A DNA stretch of 64,000 nucleotides from Ornithodoros turicata. Its lineage: Eukaryota > Arthropoda > Arachnida > Ixodida > Argasidae. Both the position numbers and the translations under genes were made by a program. The stretch covers positions 47,736,143-47,800,142 of the forward strand of contig NC_088207.1 in the NCBI RefSeq assembly GCF_037126465.1, in the 5' to 3' direction. Shown here piece after piece: positions 34,110 through 45,764 of the stretch; within the stretch, counting starts at the first letter, position 1, and each line of letters opens with the position of its first letter. The notes beneath the pieces are model-generated. The model was not told the origin of the DNA, did no database searches, and was given only the letters and a program-made list of their open reading frames with translations.

Positions 34110-34370
34110 TAGATTTGTACAAGTGGCCCTTTTTTGTGGATGCCAGTGTCCCAGAGTGGAAAGAGGATGAAAAGGTAAGAAGGGCGTCAACAGAATGGTA
34201 ACAAAAAGGTGAAGTTTCTCAAAAATGGTTGTTTATGTGGAGTGAGGGACAAAGAGGATGCAGAAGATGTGAAAGTGCAGGGGAGGCGCAAATAAAGTTA
34301 AGATCGTTCCAGCTCGTCCTGTACTCGGAAGGGAAGCCAAGGGCAAGTTGCTCGAGCAAGAACATGCACT

Positions 34371-34625
34371 ATAGGGTTGGGCTTACCGGGTAGCCCGAGC
34401 AAGGCTTGGCGCGCGGACAGAACCGGGCTCGGGATTCACTTTGTCGGGCCTCCACCGGGTTCGGGCCTGTGTTACGCCACTATTAGTTAGCCACGGTTAC
34501 CTTTTATGGGCATCTGCTCAGTAGTTGACGGGTAGAGCCCGACCCGGGATGCCGAGAGAGCCATCGGGCTCGGGATGGACCCGGGTCTGGTATGGAGTCA
34601 TCGGGCTTGGTACGGGTCTAAGAAT
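34371..34625. repeat. Degenerate CGGGCTCGGG-rich repeat
   Basis: Short words such as GGGTTGGGCTTACCGGGTAG, ACCGGGCTCGGG, TCGGGCTCGGGATGG and ACCCGGGTCTGG recur through 250 bp in both orientations. Similar word composition is seen in some hAT-like non-autonomous elements, but no clean termini are visible. Confidence 0.4.
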
Positions 34626-35340
34626 GCGGCTCGTTCGAGTTTTCGAGTTGCTCAAGTCCGACTGAAGGCTTCATTTATGCAGAGTGGAATGCGGAATTAA
34701 AGGTAACGGAAAGATATGTGGGCCCCGGAACAATGTACATCTTCAGCGCTCGGCTTCGAGTCTAATAGGCTACCGAGCAATCTTGCGAGTTTATCAGCAT
34801 GATGCACTGCTAATGTTCTATAATAGCACTACTTTTTCTCTCTCTTTTTTCTTTCATGCCAAGCGCGGTTGCGTATAAAAGCACAGCCGCGGCAGTATGC
34901 ACAGCTATATACTCGATGAAGTTACGTCTACAGATATCGCGCCTAAAGACACGGGACATATGCAGACATCATGTATTAGCTAACGTGCGCGTGCTCCAAC
35001 CTAAAGGGTTCAGTGTGTCGGCAAAGTCGACTTCGGCGTGCTGGTGGAAGATAGAGAGCTAAATTAACGTCTCGTGTATCGATCTATCATTCAAATCGCA
35101 ATCATCCCTCCTATATCGGTGCCGTCTAAATGAGGCACCGGTACAGAGGCAAGTGGCACAGTTTGAATATACTATACAGAAGTATTTCACTGTGTACAGC
35201 AGGCGTTAGTGCAGATATAGCTCAACCATGCAGCTTATGCTCATGCTCAAGCTCATGCAGATTATGATGTTGATTATGATGTCCACACATCTGTCCTTGC
35301 TGCGCCTGCGATATAGAGAGGCACGTACGCCAGTAGAGAC

Positions 35341-35664
35341 GAGGGTTGCGGAATGGGGCCACCAATTCCATTCCAATTCCATTTGTGATAATTCCATTCC
35401 TTTCAATTCCTCGGAATGAAAAGCTACGGCCAATTCCCACTCCTGGAATGGGCTTGGCAACCCCATTCCATTCCGTTAATTCCATCAATAAAGGAACCGG
35501 TAACCGTACGGCTAGCCAAGCAGCCACCGGGGCGCCCGGACCATTCCATTCCAATTCCATTCCTGCGTAAAACTGCCTACTTCCATTCCCATTCCATTCC
35601 AATTGCATTCCGAGCTGTGATAAATCTGGAATCATACCGGGATCATTTCAACTCCGCAACCCTG
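35341..35664. mobile_element. GGAAT-rich non-autonomous hAT-type element with 8-bp target duplication
   Basis: The ends GAGGGTTGCGGAAT (left) and ATTTCAACTCCGCAACCCTG region (right) form short inverted repeats around GGGTTGCGGA. The octamer GTAGAGAC flanks the element exactly at 35333-35340 and 35665-35672, the 8-bp duplication of hAT transposases. The interior is dominated by ATTCC/GGAAT pentamers on both strands, arranged partly as inverted repeats, so most of the 324 bp can fold. Non-coding. A related copy lies at 40149-40786. Confidence 0.88.
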
Positions 35665-35803
35665 GTAGAGACTCTGGCGCAGCAGTTTATCCAGAATCGC
35701 AAACATTACAGCTATGTCGTAAAGAAAAAAAAAATTGGGGGCATCGCCAAAAATTGGGGGGGGGGGATCTGGAGAAATCACTGCTCTGCTGCGCCTTCTG
35801 TGA

Positions 35804-35910
35804 AAAAACATCGACAATGTTTGTACGGACAATATAGCGGCAGGCCGACTAAGACACCCCGAAGTTTCTGTCCGGCGAATACTATACTACATCTTGCAGA
35901 CGACAAGCGT
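35804..35910 (+). repeat. Family K repeat, copy 2
   Basis: Matches 33205-33309 almost throughout. The frame HRQCLYGQYSGRP...FCPAN is kept, with Gln to Lys and Asn to Ser changes, and two further substitutions are synonymous. The similarity ends abruptly after GACAAGC. Confidence 0.7.
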
Positions 35911-38900
35911 TTATGCTTCATCAAGGACAAATTATGCTTCATCATATAAGATTGCATCAACCGATTGCATGTCGGCATATCGATCAAAGTGTGATATGCT
36001 GGGACGTTATACTACGCGATATCAATAAGTATTCCAAGAGGCTCCGACACGAGCCTCTATTGGCCAATACAATACACTAGAGAAACGTTAACTTGAAAAA
36101 AACTGTTAATAAAATGGCAGTTACGTCAGTAATCTACCAAAGTAACGGAACGTTAAAACAAACGTCACGCCCTGTTGGGGTAACTTTTATGTCGTATTTA
36201 CTCCAGCCTTGACTTTTGGGTGTTTCACACTCTAAATGCGTCAAACCGATACCCAAAGTGACGATGGAATTCCCATGGCTTTACACACGACGCAGCTTTT
36301 ACTCCGTCCCTCCACTACACACCATACCCGCATGGCTTCCTATAGAAACACGCGATGCTGCTCTTTGGAACACCTCCTTTAGCACCTCTTACACGGAGCG
36401 GCATGTTGTTATTAATTTGTATGGGATATGCACACGTCAACAATGATCGGTGTACCTACAAAGCGAGCGCGCAGGGAGAGCCAATTTAAATGTGGGTATA
36501 CAGTCCCCGAACGTCAGCCTGCCGTACATTCGCGGTGATCCGCTTGCAGTCTATCAATGTTAATTGAGCGTGTCGGCGTGTGTTTCCGATGTTGTAGAGA
36601 CAAGTATCTAGATATGTATCACTGCGTGACGGCCACCCACCCACAGTTCCCCGAAGCCGCTTTCAGTCATGGAGCTTCATTCATTCAGGACGTCAAAGAT
36701 GTGTCACATGGGCGTCATAAAATATAGATTAAATTTAATCATTGCACACTGTGTAAGAAAGAAAAATATGCTGTATCCTGGCATCGTGCCGAACAAGATT
36801 AAATGCGGTATCTAATGTATTGCCGTCACGTGGCCATATCACGTGATCACTTCACGTGGTGGTTGGCCCTATAAAGCCACGGACGGACCTACACTGTGGT
36901 TGTCCCTGTCAAAGGTATAGCTTTAATATGAGGTTTTCATATGTCACTTCGAGACAGACTGAGGAGGGTCAAGGAAATAAGAGCGCAGAGCCTCCATCTC
37001 AGGGAGTGAATTCCCGCAGTCAGATTCGACTGCCACCTCAGTGCATAGGCTCATGCCGCCAAGGAGGACCACTGGGCTTTTATTTTATGCTGTGTCGGAC
37101 AGCAACTGAGTGCTTGACATTGTCCAATCTAGCAAGGCATCACAGGAAATGTCGGGGGTTGTCTCATCTCTCACATCATCCGTTCCCTCATAATACGTTC
37201 GCTGCTCTGGTCAGGGTCGCATTATATAGCTCCAATTCCGCGACAGAATCTTCCGCTGCCGATAAAATATTCTGCTACGGAAGCTGGCATTCAGCATGAA
37301 TCGCGGATAAAGAGTAAATGTAAACGAGAAGTCTGTGTGAACGGGCTAACTTATACCTTTACCACGCAAACGCCTCCGCGACACTGTACGCTGCGCGCGG
37401 CCTCTTGGCATCATCGTCTGAAGCGCGCGCAGACTTGCAGCATTCCCCTTCCAGTTCTGACGAAGAGGCGGGGATCTGACGCTGTTCCAGACCACAGAAC
37501 GAAATCCGTATCGCCAGCCAGCTATATAATGAAGTAACACTACACCTCGCCTCCAGAGTCGGTAACGGGAGACACCCCGCTGTTGCATATCTTATTATTT
37601 GTTCCTCCCCGCGGAGTTGGTTAGCATTCGCTTCAGGCCGATAGTTGTAACTGGGTGTTGGTGTTGCCAGTCTTGTCCGTGAGTTACGCACAATGTAGGT
37701 CTTTTCTTTCTTTTGTTTTCCTTTTTGATGTGCGTAAAATGCTGTGAAGTAGAGACGGTATTTATGCGGCTCGTGTGATGGTTGTGAGCACAAGGCTAAG
37801 AATGCGTGTGACAGCGTTTATTTTGGTCTGAGGGAAAATATGAACAGGACGTAACAAGATCGACGAAGCGTCAGCGCTGTCCTCGAATTTAACTCTTCTA
37901 ATTTTGCTGGCATTGTCTCATTGACAGTTGTCTCACTGTCACTTTTTCTTCTTGGCCTGTCCTTTCATTTTCTTCCCAGCCACACTAAGACAGATTTATC
38001 TCTCGAATACGGACCAAAACAAAGTACTACGTATTTCCTATGGGGGGAAGTTTGCGTGCATGGAAAGGAGGATGTAATATGTAGTATAACTAATGGCAGA
38101 GTATCGACTCAACTTCATCGATCACTGCGAAAGATGATCAAGACAGAGAGCAACTCGCGTCACCGCTTCTCCTTTTCGGTCTGAGATCCTTCTTTCTGCC
38201 TTTACCTCTAGTGATTGATTGATTGATTGATTGATTGGTAAGAGAAAAAAATGAAGATGTGACACATAACAGATAATGTGACTTAGCAATTAGCATCGCT
38301 CAGGTTTGATTTCTGATGATGATGATGATGATAGGAAAAAAAAAAAAGGAGATTTCTGTATATCGTATACCTGCTGCGTTGTCGCAGGACATGAAATAGT
38401 AGTGATAACATATAGTTGTGCTATACAGTTCTATACTTGCGATATTTGTGAAGAAAGAACCGTTTCGTCGATTACTTTCATTTGGAGCACATGAAACGTG
38501 CTCACATATTACAAAGCACATTAAGCATATACGCTACGTACTTACCTTCTGTCTCATCCACACCTTGAATTAGTTTATTCAGCGCGAAACATACAGTGGC
38601 AGAAAGTGGGAAACGTGCACCGTAACGGGAAGAGACAGTGAACACACTCCGGTCTCTTACGTTCCCTCAAAGACTTTGGGCCTATATGTGCTCAGTACCC
38701 ATATGCCATTCCCATAATCAACTATACCTCTGCCCGATATTCCCGTTGGACTTTGACTAATGCGAGTGGACCTATGCTTCAAAGTAAGGACATAGAAATT
38801 ATTACACTAAGCCTTCTCTTACGTTATTTGTGCATGCTATACTGTTACAATGCTTGAAGCTCTTTCTATTTGCACCCTATATCAACATCATAGCACCTAT

Positions 38901-40148
38901 GCAAGGAGCGCTGCCCCAGATTTACAAAACAGCGTCCGGAGAGTACCTGTGTGAGGTACTTATATGCGCACCTAAATGATGTGTGAAAGTATCTGTGTGA
39001 CTTGCCCATAATCATACACATATAAGACGTATATATGTCAAACTTGCACGACTCAAGATGAAATAATTTTCCTCTGAGACTATATCACGTGTCATCTCAT
39101 CCTATATCCATCCCCAGGGAAGCCTCTTCCATTGAAGAACTGCGGGCCGTCTTAAATTCCGCCATTTTTACGGTAGCGTGACTTTGAACCGACTCATTAT
39201 GCCGTTGCATGATAGCTGCTCTCCCTGCATGAGGTACCATAACAACTCTAATCACCACCATAGAGCATTTCCCCTTCCCCCCCTCCCCCCACGGCGTGTA
39301 TTATACCGCGGGGGCCAATACAAGACTCACAAAATGATGGTGATTACGTGTCTCCCAGCTCACTTATATATCGGTCAGGAGCCCTTCTATGATGATTCGG
39401 GATTATTATGAAGGCCTGTCAAACAAAATGCCAAGCATTGGCAGGATGAGCGACGGAAAAGCCGTCATTAGGCGTACTTTTATATGTTAATTAGACGTGC
39501 GGCTCGCCGATTGGTGGGATTGGGCTCGATTGTGTGATTGCTCGTTGATAATTTCTACCAAATTGTTCACCGAGGTGCGGTTCCTCCATGTGGTCTTGCG
39601 TCGTCGTCTCAGTACGGCGTGGATGGTACGCCCGGTTGGACGTACGTTGTATGTCCTTCCCACGAAGGATTCCGAAGAATACGTCTCGTTAGCTTGTGTG
39701 TGTGTGTGTGTGTGTCTAGGCGCAGTGATTGGAGCAGTTTGTCTTCATTCGGCTCGTGTGCCTCGCTGCAAAAAAAGGATGAAGTTGAGCGTGGCAGTTT
39801 TGAAGGACGACGTCGTGTGGGAGTGTGAATGCCATGTTCAACTGGTGCCCGCGGGTGTCGTGCTGGGATGCTGTACTGTGTGAAGTGATGTGTGATGAGA
39901 AAGCTTTCTTGGAAAGTGTGTGCAACCGGCGCAGTGTAGTGCACGTGCCCTGACGTCCCAGTCAATTCTTCGTCGGTCGTGTGAACGGGTCCGGTATACG
40001 GTGGTCAGTTTTATGAGAGACTTTGCTCAACCACATTTGGAGGAAAACAGTGGAAACGACACCGTATCTCCGCGGCATCTTCACCAATGACGTGCGTGCG
40101 AACAGTGGCGATATTCATGAACGACGACGTTCGAAGACACTCCGCGCA
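35911..40148. other. Intergenic sequence without recognised genes
   Basis: Frames such as 36856-37299, 37359-37793 and 39497-39883 have no recognisable domain. A (TG)n run lies at 39695-39715. The interval also holds the retroelement tail at 38211-38265 and a (GAT)n run at 38316-38332 next to it. Confidence 0.45.
38211..38265 (-). mobile_element. LINE 3' tail with (ATCA)n end, minus strand
   Basis: (TGAT)n/(TTGA)n at 38211-38238 is followed by GGTAAGAGAAAAAAATGAAG and ATGTGACAC. On the minus strand this reads GTGTCACATCTTCATTTTTT and CTCTTACC before the tetramer tail. That wording is shared with the LINE 3' ends at 23730-23767 and 50463-50505. Confidence 0.6.
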
Positions 40149-40786
40149 AGGGTTGCGGAATGGGGTCACACCCTTTCCATTCCAATTCCATTCCGAGGTA
40201 TTGAGATTTGTGATAATTTCATTCCGTTGAATTCCTCGGAATGAAAAGGTATGGTCAACTCCCATTCCTGGAATGGCCTGGCGGCAACCCCATTCCATTC
40301 CTTTAATTCCATCATAGAAGAAAAGGGGATTGGAAACCGTCCTGGCAGCAGTGCTTGAGGAGATTGACATTACCCAGCATGGAAAAAAGCACAAAGACAA
40401 GAGAAGCAAAGACAAGACAACTTTGCTCTTGACCGTGCGCAGGTGTGGTGCGTGAGTGCAAAGGACGCGGGGGCAGAAACCCAGCGGGTTGAAACCAAAA
40501 CAATACCCAGACCATTCCATTCCTGCGAAAAAATGCCTAACTCCATTCCCATTCCATTCCTAACTTCCATTCCACATAACTTCATTTTCATATTTCACAT
40601 CTCATGCTTCTCGTGTAATGGGGTAGGGTACTGCTCTCAAGCGGTGAATCACCCCAGGCCATAGTCATGATTTAGTTGTTGTTGTTCCATTCCTAGGAGA
40701 GTTTCCTTCATTCCATTCCAATTCCATGCCGGGCCCTGATAAACCTGGAATCATTCCAACTTCGGAGTGTCAACTCCGCAGCCCTG
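40149..40786. mobile_element. GGAAT-rich hAT-type element, copy 2, with insertions
   Basis: Collinear with 35341-35664: AGGGTTGCGGAATGGGG start, AATTCCTCGGAATGAAAAGG, CCCCATTCCATTCC, then CAACTCCGCAGCCCTG end. It is longer because of unrelated internal sequence (about 40320-40510) and a retroelement tail (40596-40686). No clear 8-bp duplication was found, so one flank may have changed since insertion. Confidence 0.8.
40596..40686 (+). mobile_element. Retroelement tail family D inside a hAT-type element
   Basis: The 91 bases CACATCTCATGCTTCTCGTG...ATTTAGTTG(TTG)n match the inverted copy at 21693-21783 at every position I compared, which suggests recent movement. Its insertion interrupts the GGAAT-rich element, so that element is older. 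Confidence 0.8.
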
Positions 40787-43271
40787 TCGTCACAGCGCTG
40801 TCACAGCGCTGTCGTCACAGCCGAAGCCTCGGTCCTCTTTGCAGCTTCCTGGACTGAGACCACGGGTTCAGTGAAAAAAAGACTAATGCACTGGCAAAGG
40901 GTAATGTGGAGGAGCAACTCCTCCTCTACTTGACGCATTTATCTCACTTTGACCGCGTCCTCGTTATCATGACCAATCGATGTCGAAACGGCACTGCATG
41001 GCATTGAAGTTGAGAGCTTTTTTTTTTAACTTCCGCATTTTCACCACGGATTGTCGATCAACCTTCGAAATGAGAAGATGGGATAAAACTTGGGCTAGTT
41101 GGCGTTCCATGTCTAAATGCGATAGGGAACCCCAGTGCCGAGACGAAGACAACGGACGGACACCACAAAACGACGGCACATCGCACTGAAGACCGGTGCG
41201 GTGGGGGTCATTGCACTCTGTCGTCGCTGTTAGTGTTTGTCCTTAGTCTTCGAGGGGTTTTATCGATACATTTCCAAAAAGAATCGCTTATTACACGTCC
41301 GTTTCCTGTTCGTCAAACGTTTGTTCTTCTAAGGTAGCTCAACTCCATTGCAACCCACTAGCCCCGCGCAACCCTGTAGCGCTACAGCTAAGGGACCGAC
41401 ATCCGCTGCTGAGCAACGCTGCCGCACCTGTCCTACGGCGCGTACTACACGAGCATCTCTAAAAAGAACCGATATTCCGGACGAAAGAGCAAAAACCTGC
41501 ACCGTGCCCGGCGGCGGCACCGCGGATCGGACCAGACGCTGTTCCAGGAAGGACGAGAGCAAGATGAAAGGAAGCTGGTCCGGCCTTATGAAGTGCCACA
41601 GGAAAAAGACACAGGCAACCTCCTCGGAGGAGGCGTGAGAGAATAAAGGAACCGCAGCTACGTCATCGCCAACTATTATCATGGCGGCGGCGTCTGCCTG
41701 TCAGGCCTCTCGCCTCCCTGGCGCCAAGAGCTGCTCTGGCTCGCAGCAAGGTCATCCGCTGTGAGACACAACCCTTTCTGTCCGCCATATCTTCCACCCC
41801 ACTCCCCCTCGTCCTGCTTTTGTGCCTCTTCTGCAAACAAATGAATGGAGCGAGTGTTGTGTGTGTGTGTGAGAGAGCACGGGTCAGCCCCACGGCGAGG
41901 AGTCCAGGAAGTGCAGGGGTCTTCCCTTGGGGGTCCCTGAGTTCGAAGCTGTATGCCATGCACGAGATTTCTCCGGGGGTTGTACCCTGAAAATGTTTGT
42001 TTTGGTGGGCAAATGGAATAGAAAGAAAGTGGTGGATTTGTATGAGTACAAAGCGAAAGAGGTGTTGTGGATGGGTGAACGTTGGTGCAGCACGAGGACT
42101 TGTAGCATTGCAGTGACATTGTCATGGATGGACACCCTGGATGACAGCAGTATATCGCATGTCCCGCTTCACTACAATAGGCGCTCGTAAAAGAAAAAAG
42201 TACGTAGAATAGCAGAACACTGATTATACCCCGCAGTGATGTGACTGGTTGAGATTAAGTGAGGAGTTTCTCAAACGTATTTGAGGTTCCACCATCCATT
42301 TGTAACGTTTCTAAAAGAGGATAAAAAAACTATTTAGTCCGCACAAATACTCCTACACAAATGACGGCTCTTCCTTCCGCCTTATCACACAAAATATAGT
42401 TTTTAAAAGTTTAAAAATGTAAAAAGAACTTTCGAAACCACTTCGAGACCTTCGCGAACCTTAGGTCCATACACGCTGACGTTTTCGTTACTTCACATAT
42501 TTTATACATACATTCAATACAAAAAAAAAATAATAAGAAGCAAGTGCTACTGCCCACGCACACGAAGGAAAAAGGCTGAAAGAAAAAAGAAAAACGCGAG
42601 AAAGAAACTCACATAATTAAAGAACGACAACCGAAAAGCAGCAGCGGCAACAAAACCAGAAGAAGGGCGCATCCTTCACGCAAGGAAAGCAAAATAAGAA
42701 AAAGTGAAGGAAATGTAGGCACCACCAGCAGGTATGGATGTGAGAGACGCCGCTTGGGAGATGCTAATGGACCGATTCCGTGCTAGCACGGTGCACCAAA
42801 AGGCGGAGACTCTCGCTTCATCGTCTGTGAATTAATAATGGCGCACAGTGTGCCGTTCTTCCTTTCCGCACCCCCTGCCACAAGTTCTGCTTTCACAACG
42901 CGGTTGTAGGCGCCGAAGTTTTGGCGCGCGCAAAATTTTGATTACAATCCTATAAATGTTAAGCAGACGTATAGCAGGCGGTGCGCAAGAGAAAGTTCCA
43001 GTTGAGGGTTGTTGTTGCTTTCGAAGCACGACAAATTGCTTTGTCGATGTTCCCGGCTGGCCGCGTTCTATACGCCGTGTATCGTGACTGATGAGGCTAG
43101 CTTTACGCGTGGAGAATTTGTATGCAGGTTCGATGTCACCAGATAATTTTTTGTTACTGTTACTCGGGCGTTCGGCAAATTACGGATACGACGTTACGCG
43201 AGCGTCTTATGCGTCTATTGTGGTGTATACGACGTCTGGAACGTTTGAGCTCGCACCAAAGGAAACCTGTA
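40787..43271. other. Intergenic sequence without recognised genes
   Basis: A short tandem TCACAGCGCTG/GTCGTCACAG occupies about 40786-40821. A GC-richer patch (41340-41960) has overlapping frames on both strands without a family signature, and a TG then GA run at about 41855-41877. The remainder is AT-rich. Confidence 0.45.
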
Positions 43272-43674
43272 GACTCTAAAAACAGAGCTTCACCGCATAG
43301 CACGCCGTACGTCAACCGTTGTCAGGAATGATATAGGGTTACTGCATTGCTCTGATTCGAAGAAAGAGGGGGCGTACGTCCTTTTATGTCAATGTGGATA
43401 AAGATGGTAATAGACGATTTTAAAAAGATGCTTCGATCGTCTGCTTCGGTTATGGTTTACCCCAGCTGACGATGCTACTGCGCACACCGGGAATGCGCTC
43501 AAAGTTCCCATGAGCCCTTGCATGCTACAGGTGGCGCTTGCTTTTCTGAAAAAGGTCTATTGACACAAAAAGACGCTTACATCTCCTTCTCTCTTGGAAT
43601 CAGAAGCGATAATCCTACCATTCGTGGCAATGGTTGGCGCACAGCGTATGCGGTAAAGTACTGTTTTTAGAGCG
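43272..43674. mobile_element. Foldback MITE subfamily A with an insertion in its loop
   Basis: The left arm GACTCTAAAAACAGAGCTTC, ACCGCATAGCACGCC and GATTCGAAGAAAGAGGGGG, then CGTACGTCC, pairs with the right arm ending CGTGGCAATGGTTGGCGC and GTACTGTTTTTAGAG. TA lies at the left flank (43270-43271). The loop holds about 150 bp (43404-43558) that matches 46869-47195 in ordered blocks. That insert begins ATAGACGATTTTAAAAAG and ends CTTTTTC-GGTCTAT in inverted sense, so it is probably a second small element. Confidence 0.8.
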
Positions 43675-43855
43675 CACTATGTAATGATGAGGCTTGTGCG
43701 AAGTCACAAGACATCGTTGGTTGTGACCTGTTGTGGTGATTGGGGAAATACTGAAGTGCAAACTCAACAGAAACAGGGTGGCATTTCGACTGCAGTTTCT
43801 TCAACCTCAACTTGCTTCTACTTTCTTCAGCAACTTTATTCAAGTTCGCCGCAAA

Positions 43856-44170
43856 ACACTCTGAAGGCCGACCATTGCGTAGAATGATACCCTATCACTC
43901 CCGGTTCGTTGGAAAGCGTGGTGGGTGCGCTTTTTTGAGACAATTAACATAGTTGCATAAATGTAACCAAAAAGAGTACAATGAAAAAATGGCTAGGAAG
44001 CAAGCGAGCTGGTGAAGATGATGCATGCTGTAAAACCCCTAGACTAGGGAACACGAAGGGACAGGAGTACGCCTCCCGTTTTCGACAAATCAGGGGTGAG
44101 GACCATGCCATTCTGGATTATGGAGGGCCATGGAGCGTGTTATGCGCGAAAGTTCTGATTGAAGGGTGTA
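43856..44170. mobile_element. Decayed foldback MITE subfamily B
   Basis: The left end CACTCTGAAGGCCGACCATT appears to have lost an internal piece of the usual terminus. The right arm reads GAGTACGCCTCCCGTTTTCG, ACAAATCAGGGG and GGAGCGTGTTATGCGCGAAA. About 100 bp in the middle (43975-44065, including AAACCCCTAGACTAGGG) is foreign to the family. Confidence 0.6.
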
Positions 44171-44180
44171 AAAAAGCCCA

Positions 44181-44432
44181 CACGCTTAGAAATGAACCTC
44201 ACCCCATAGCACGCTCCTAGCAATCCGTCATCTCGAATGATATCTTATCTTCCGTGATTTGTTGAAAACTGGAGGCGTACGCCTTTTTTGTGACACTTAT
44301 TTTGTGTGTTTATAATTGTCACAAAAAAGGCGTACGCCTCCCGTTTTCAGCAAACCAGGGCAGATGACTATATCATTCCAGATGATGGTTGACTAGGAGC
44401 GTGCTATGCTGTGAAGCTCATTTTTCAGAGTG
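44181..44432. mobile_element. Foldback MITE subfamily B, nearly intact
   Basis: A 252-bp palindromic element. The left arm has CACGCTTAGAAATGAACCTC and ATAGCACGCTCCTAGC, then GGAGGCGTACGCCTTTTTTG. The right arm has CAAAAAAGGCGTACGCCTCC, GACTAGGAGCGTGCTATGC and TGAAGCTCATTTTTCAGAGTG. The loop is a short TGACACTTATTTTG...AATTGTCA. Both flanks read CA where intact insertions show TA. Confidence 0.88.
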
Positions 44433-44501
44433 CACACTTACCCCTCTACAGACGGTCACTGTACCGTAAGGTTTAAACCTCAACACGTCTTTAGTAACCA
44501 T

Positions 44502-44873
44502 CACATTCTTAAAAATTAACTTCACCACATAGCACGCTTCTATGCTCTAGAAGCAGACCTTCATCGTATTGCGCCAACCGTTGTCACGAATGATACGGTT
44601 ATCGCTTCTGAGTTGAAGAGAGAGGGGGGCGTACGCCTTTTTGCGGCAATCTGGATATATGAAATTGCCACAAAAAGGCGTAGGCTCAGTCTTCCAATCA
44701 GAAGCGATAACCCTATCATTCGTGGCAATGGCTGGCGCACAGCGTGCTATGCGGTGAAGTTCTATTTTTAGAGTGTAGCTAACGATCATCCCGAGTGGTA
44801 TCGTTCTTACTCGCTGAAAGCAGGGGCGCACGCCCCCGGTCGTGCTATGCGGTGAAGCTCTGTTTTTAGAGTG
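44502..44873. mobile_element. Foldback MITE subfamily B split by a subfamily A element
   Basis: The left end CACATTCTTAAAAATTAACT and CACCACATAGCACGCTTC stops at TA (44541-44542). The sequence resumes after the inserted element at TAGCTAACGATCATCCCG (from 44776). Other B copies read CTCCTAGCCAACGATCATC without interruption across this point. The remainder is shortened and ends GTGCTATGCGGTGAAGCTC and TGTTTTTAGAGTG at 44873. Confidence 0.8.
44543..44775. mobile_element. Foldback MITE subfamily A, inserted in a B element at TA
   Basis: A 233-bp palindromic element flanked on both sides by TA (44541-44542 and 44776-44777). The arms contain GAATGATACGGTTATCGCTT / AAGCGATAACCCTATCATTC and GGGGGCGTACGCCTTTTTG / CAAAAAGGCGTAGGC, with the loop ATCTGGATATATGAAAT. 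The right terminus is GCGGTGAAGTTCTATTTTTA, then GAGTG. Non-coding. Confidence 0.88.
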
Positions 44874-44875
44874 CA

Positions 44876-45602
44876 GATGGCGTAGGCTCTCGTAGGCTGT
44901 TTGTCCCCTATATACCTGCATATATACTCTCCTGTGTGTCGAGACATCACAACATGCAAACTCATGCGTATAGAGGACCATGCAGTACGATCAAAAAGAA
45001 AGGAAAAAAATACGATAATGATAAAGAAGGCAAGAAGCAGACGAAAAACAAGCAGCCGAGTCTTTCTCAGACACGAAAGGGCCTTTCTTCTTGAAAATCT
45101 GAAGGGAACCTGAAGAAAGGGAGAGAGAGTACAAGACAGGGCGATGGTTGCTCCACACGCGTCCTTTTGTTCGTCGTCTTTTTCATTCTGCGCTGCTTCA
45201 GTTTATGCTTCGTCAGATTTTTGTTTCTTTTCTTTCTTTCTTTTTTTTACTTTCATGTGCGTGTGTGTGTGTGTGTGTGCCTTTCCTACACTCTATGCGC
45301 CCCAAACACGCAAGTCCTCCTCATACTTGGAGCTGCCGCCGCGCGAGTGGGCGCCAAGTATAAAATACTTACAAATCGATCAAGCGTTCCTCCGCGCATG
45401 ACGAAGGGGGGGGGGGGAGTAAATAAATATAACGTAAAATACGCCCGAACATGAGCGAAAGAAAAATGAAATGAAAATAAATAAATGTAAATTGAAAGGA
45501 AATGTAGTTAGTATGTGCGAGCAGTTCTTATTGATTCCCTTGCCGTCTCTTAGGGTCCGTAGTTGGTTTTCATGTCGCTATAATAACATGAAATTGGCAG
45601 AA
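44876..45602. other. Sequence between foldback clusters
   Basis: Contains a (GT)n run at about 45258-45280, a G run at 45406-45418 and AT-rich DNA. Overlapping frames at 45144-45454 reflect low complexity. No gene is seen. Confidence 0.5.
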
Positions 45603-45750
45603 CTATCTTAGCACAGGACATCACCGCATTACACGATCCTAGCCAACTATAACCCCCATTAACCCCATCAACTATAACCCCCATCATTCCTCCCCTGATC
45701 TATTGAAAACGGGAAGCGTGCGTCTTTTTGTGACACTTATACGCCAACTA
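45603..45750. mobile_element. Foldback MITE subfamily B, left-arm fragment
   Basis: TTAGCACAGGACATCACCGC, ATTACACGATCCTAGCCAAC and CTGATCTATTGAAAACGGG, then GCGTGCGTCTTTTTGTGAC, follow the B left arm. An internal tandem of ACTATAACCCCCATCA units is peculiar to this copy. It stops at the loop, where a subfamily A copy follows. Confidence 0.65.
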
Positions 45751-45764
45751 CATTCACCAGAACT

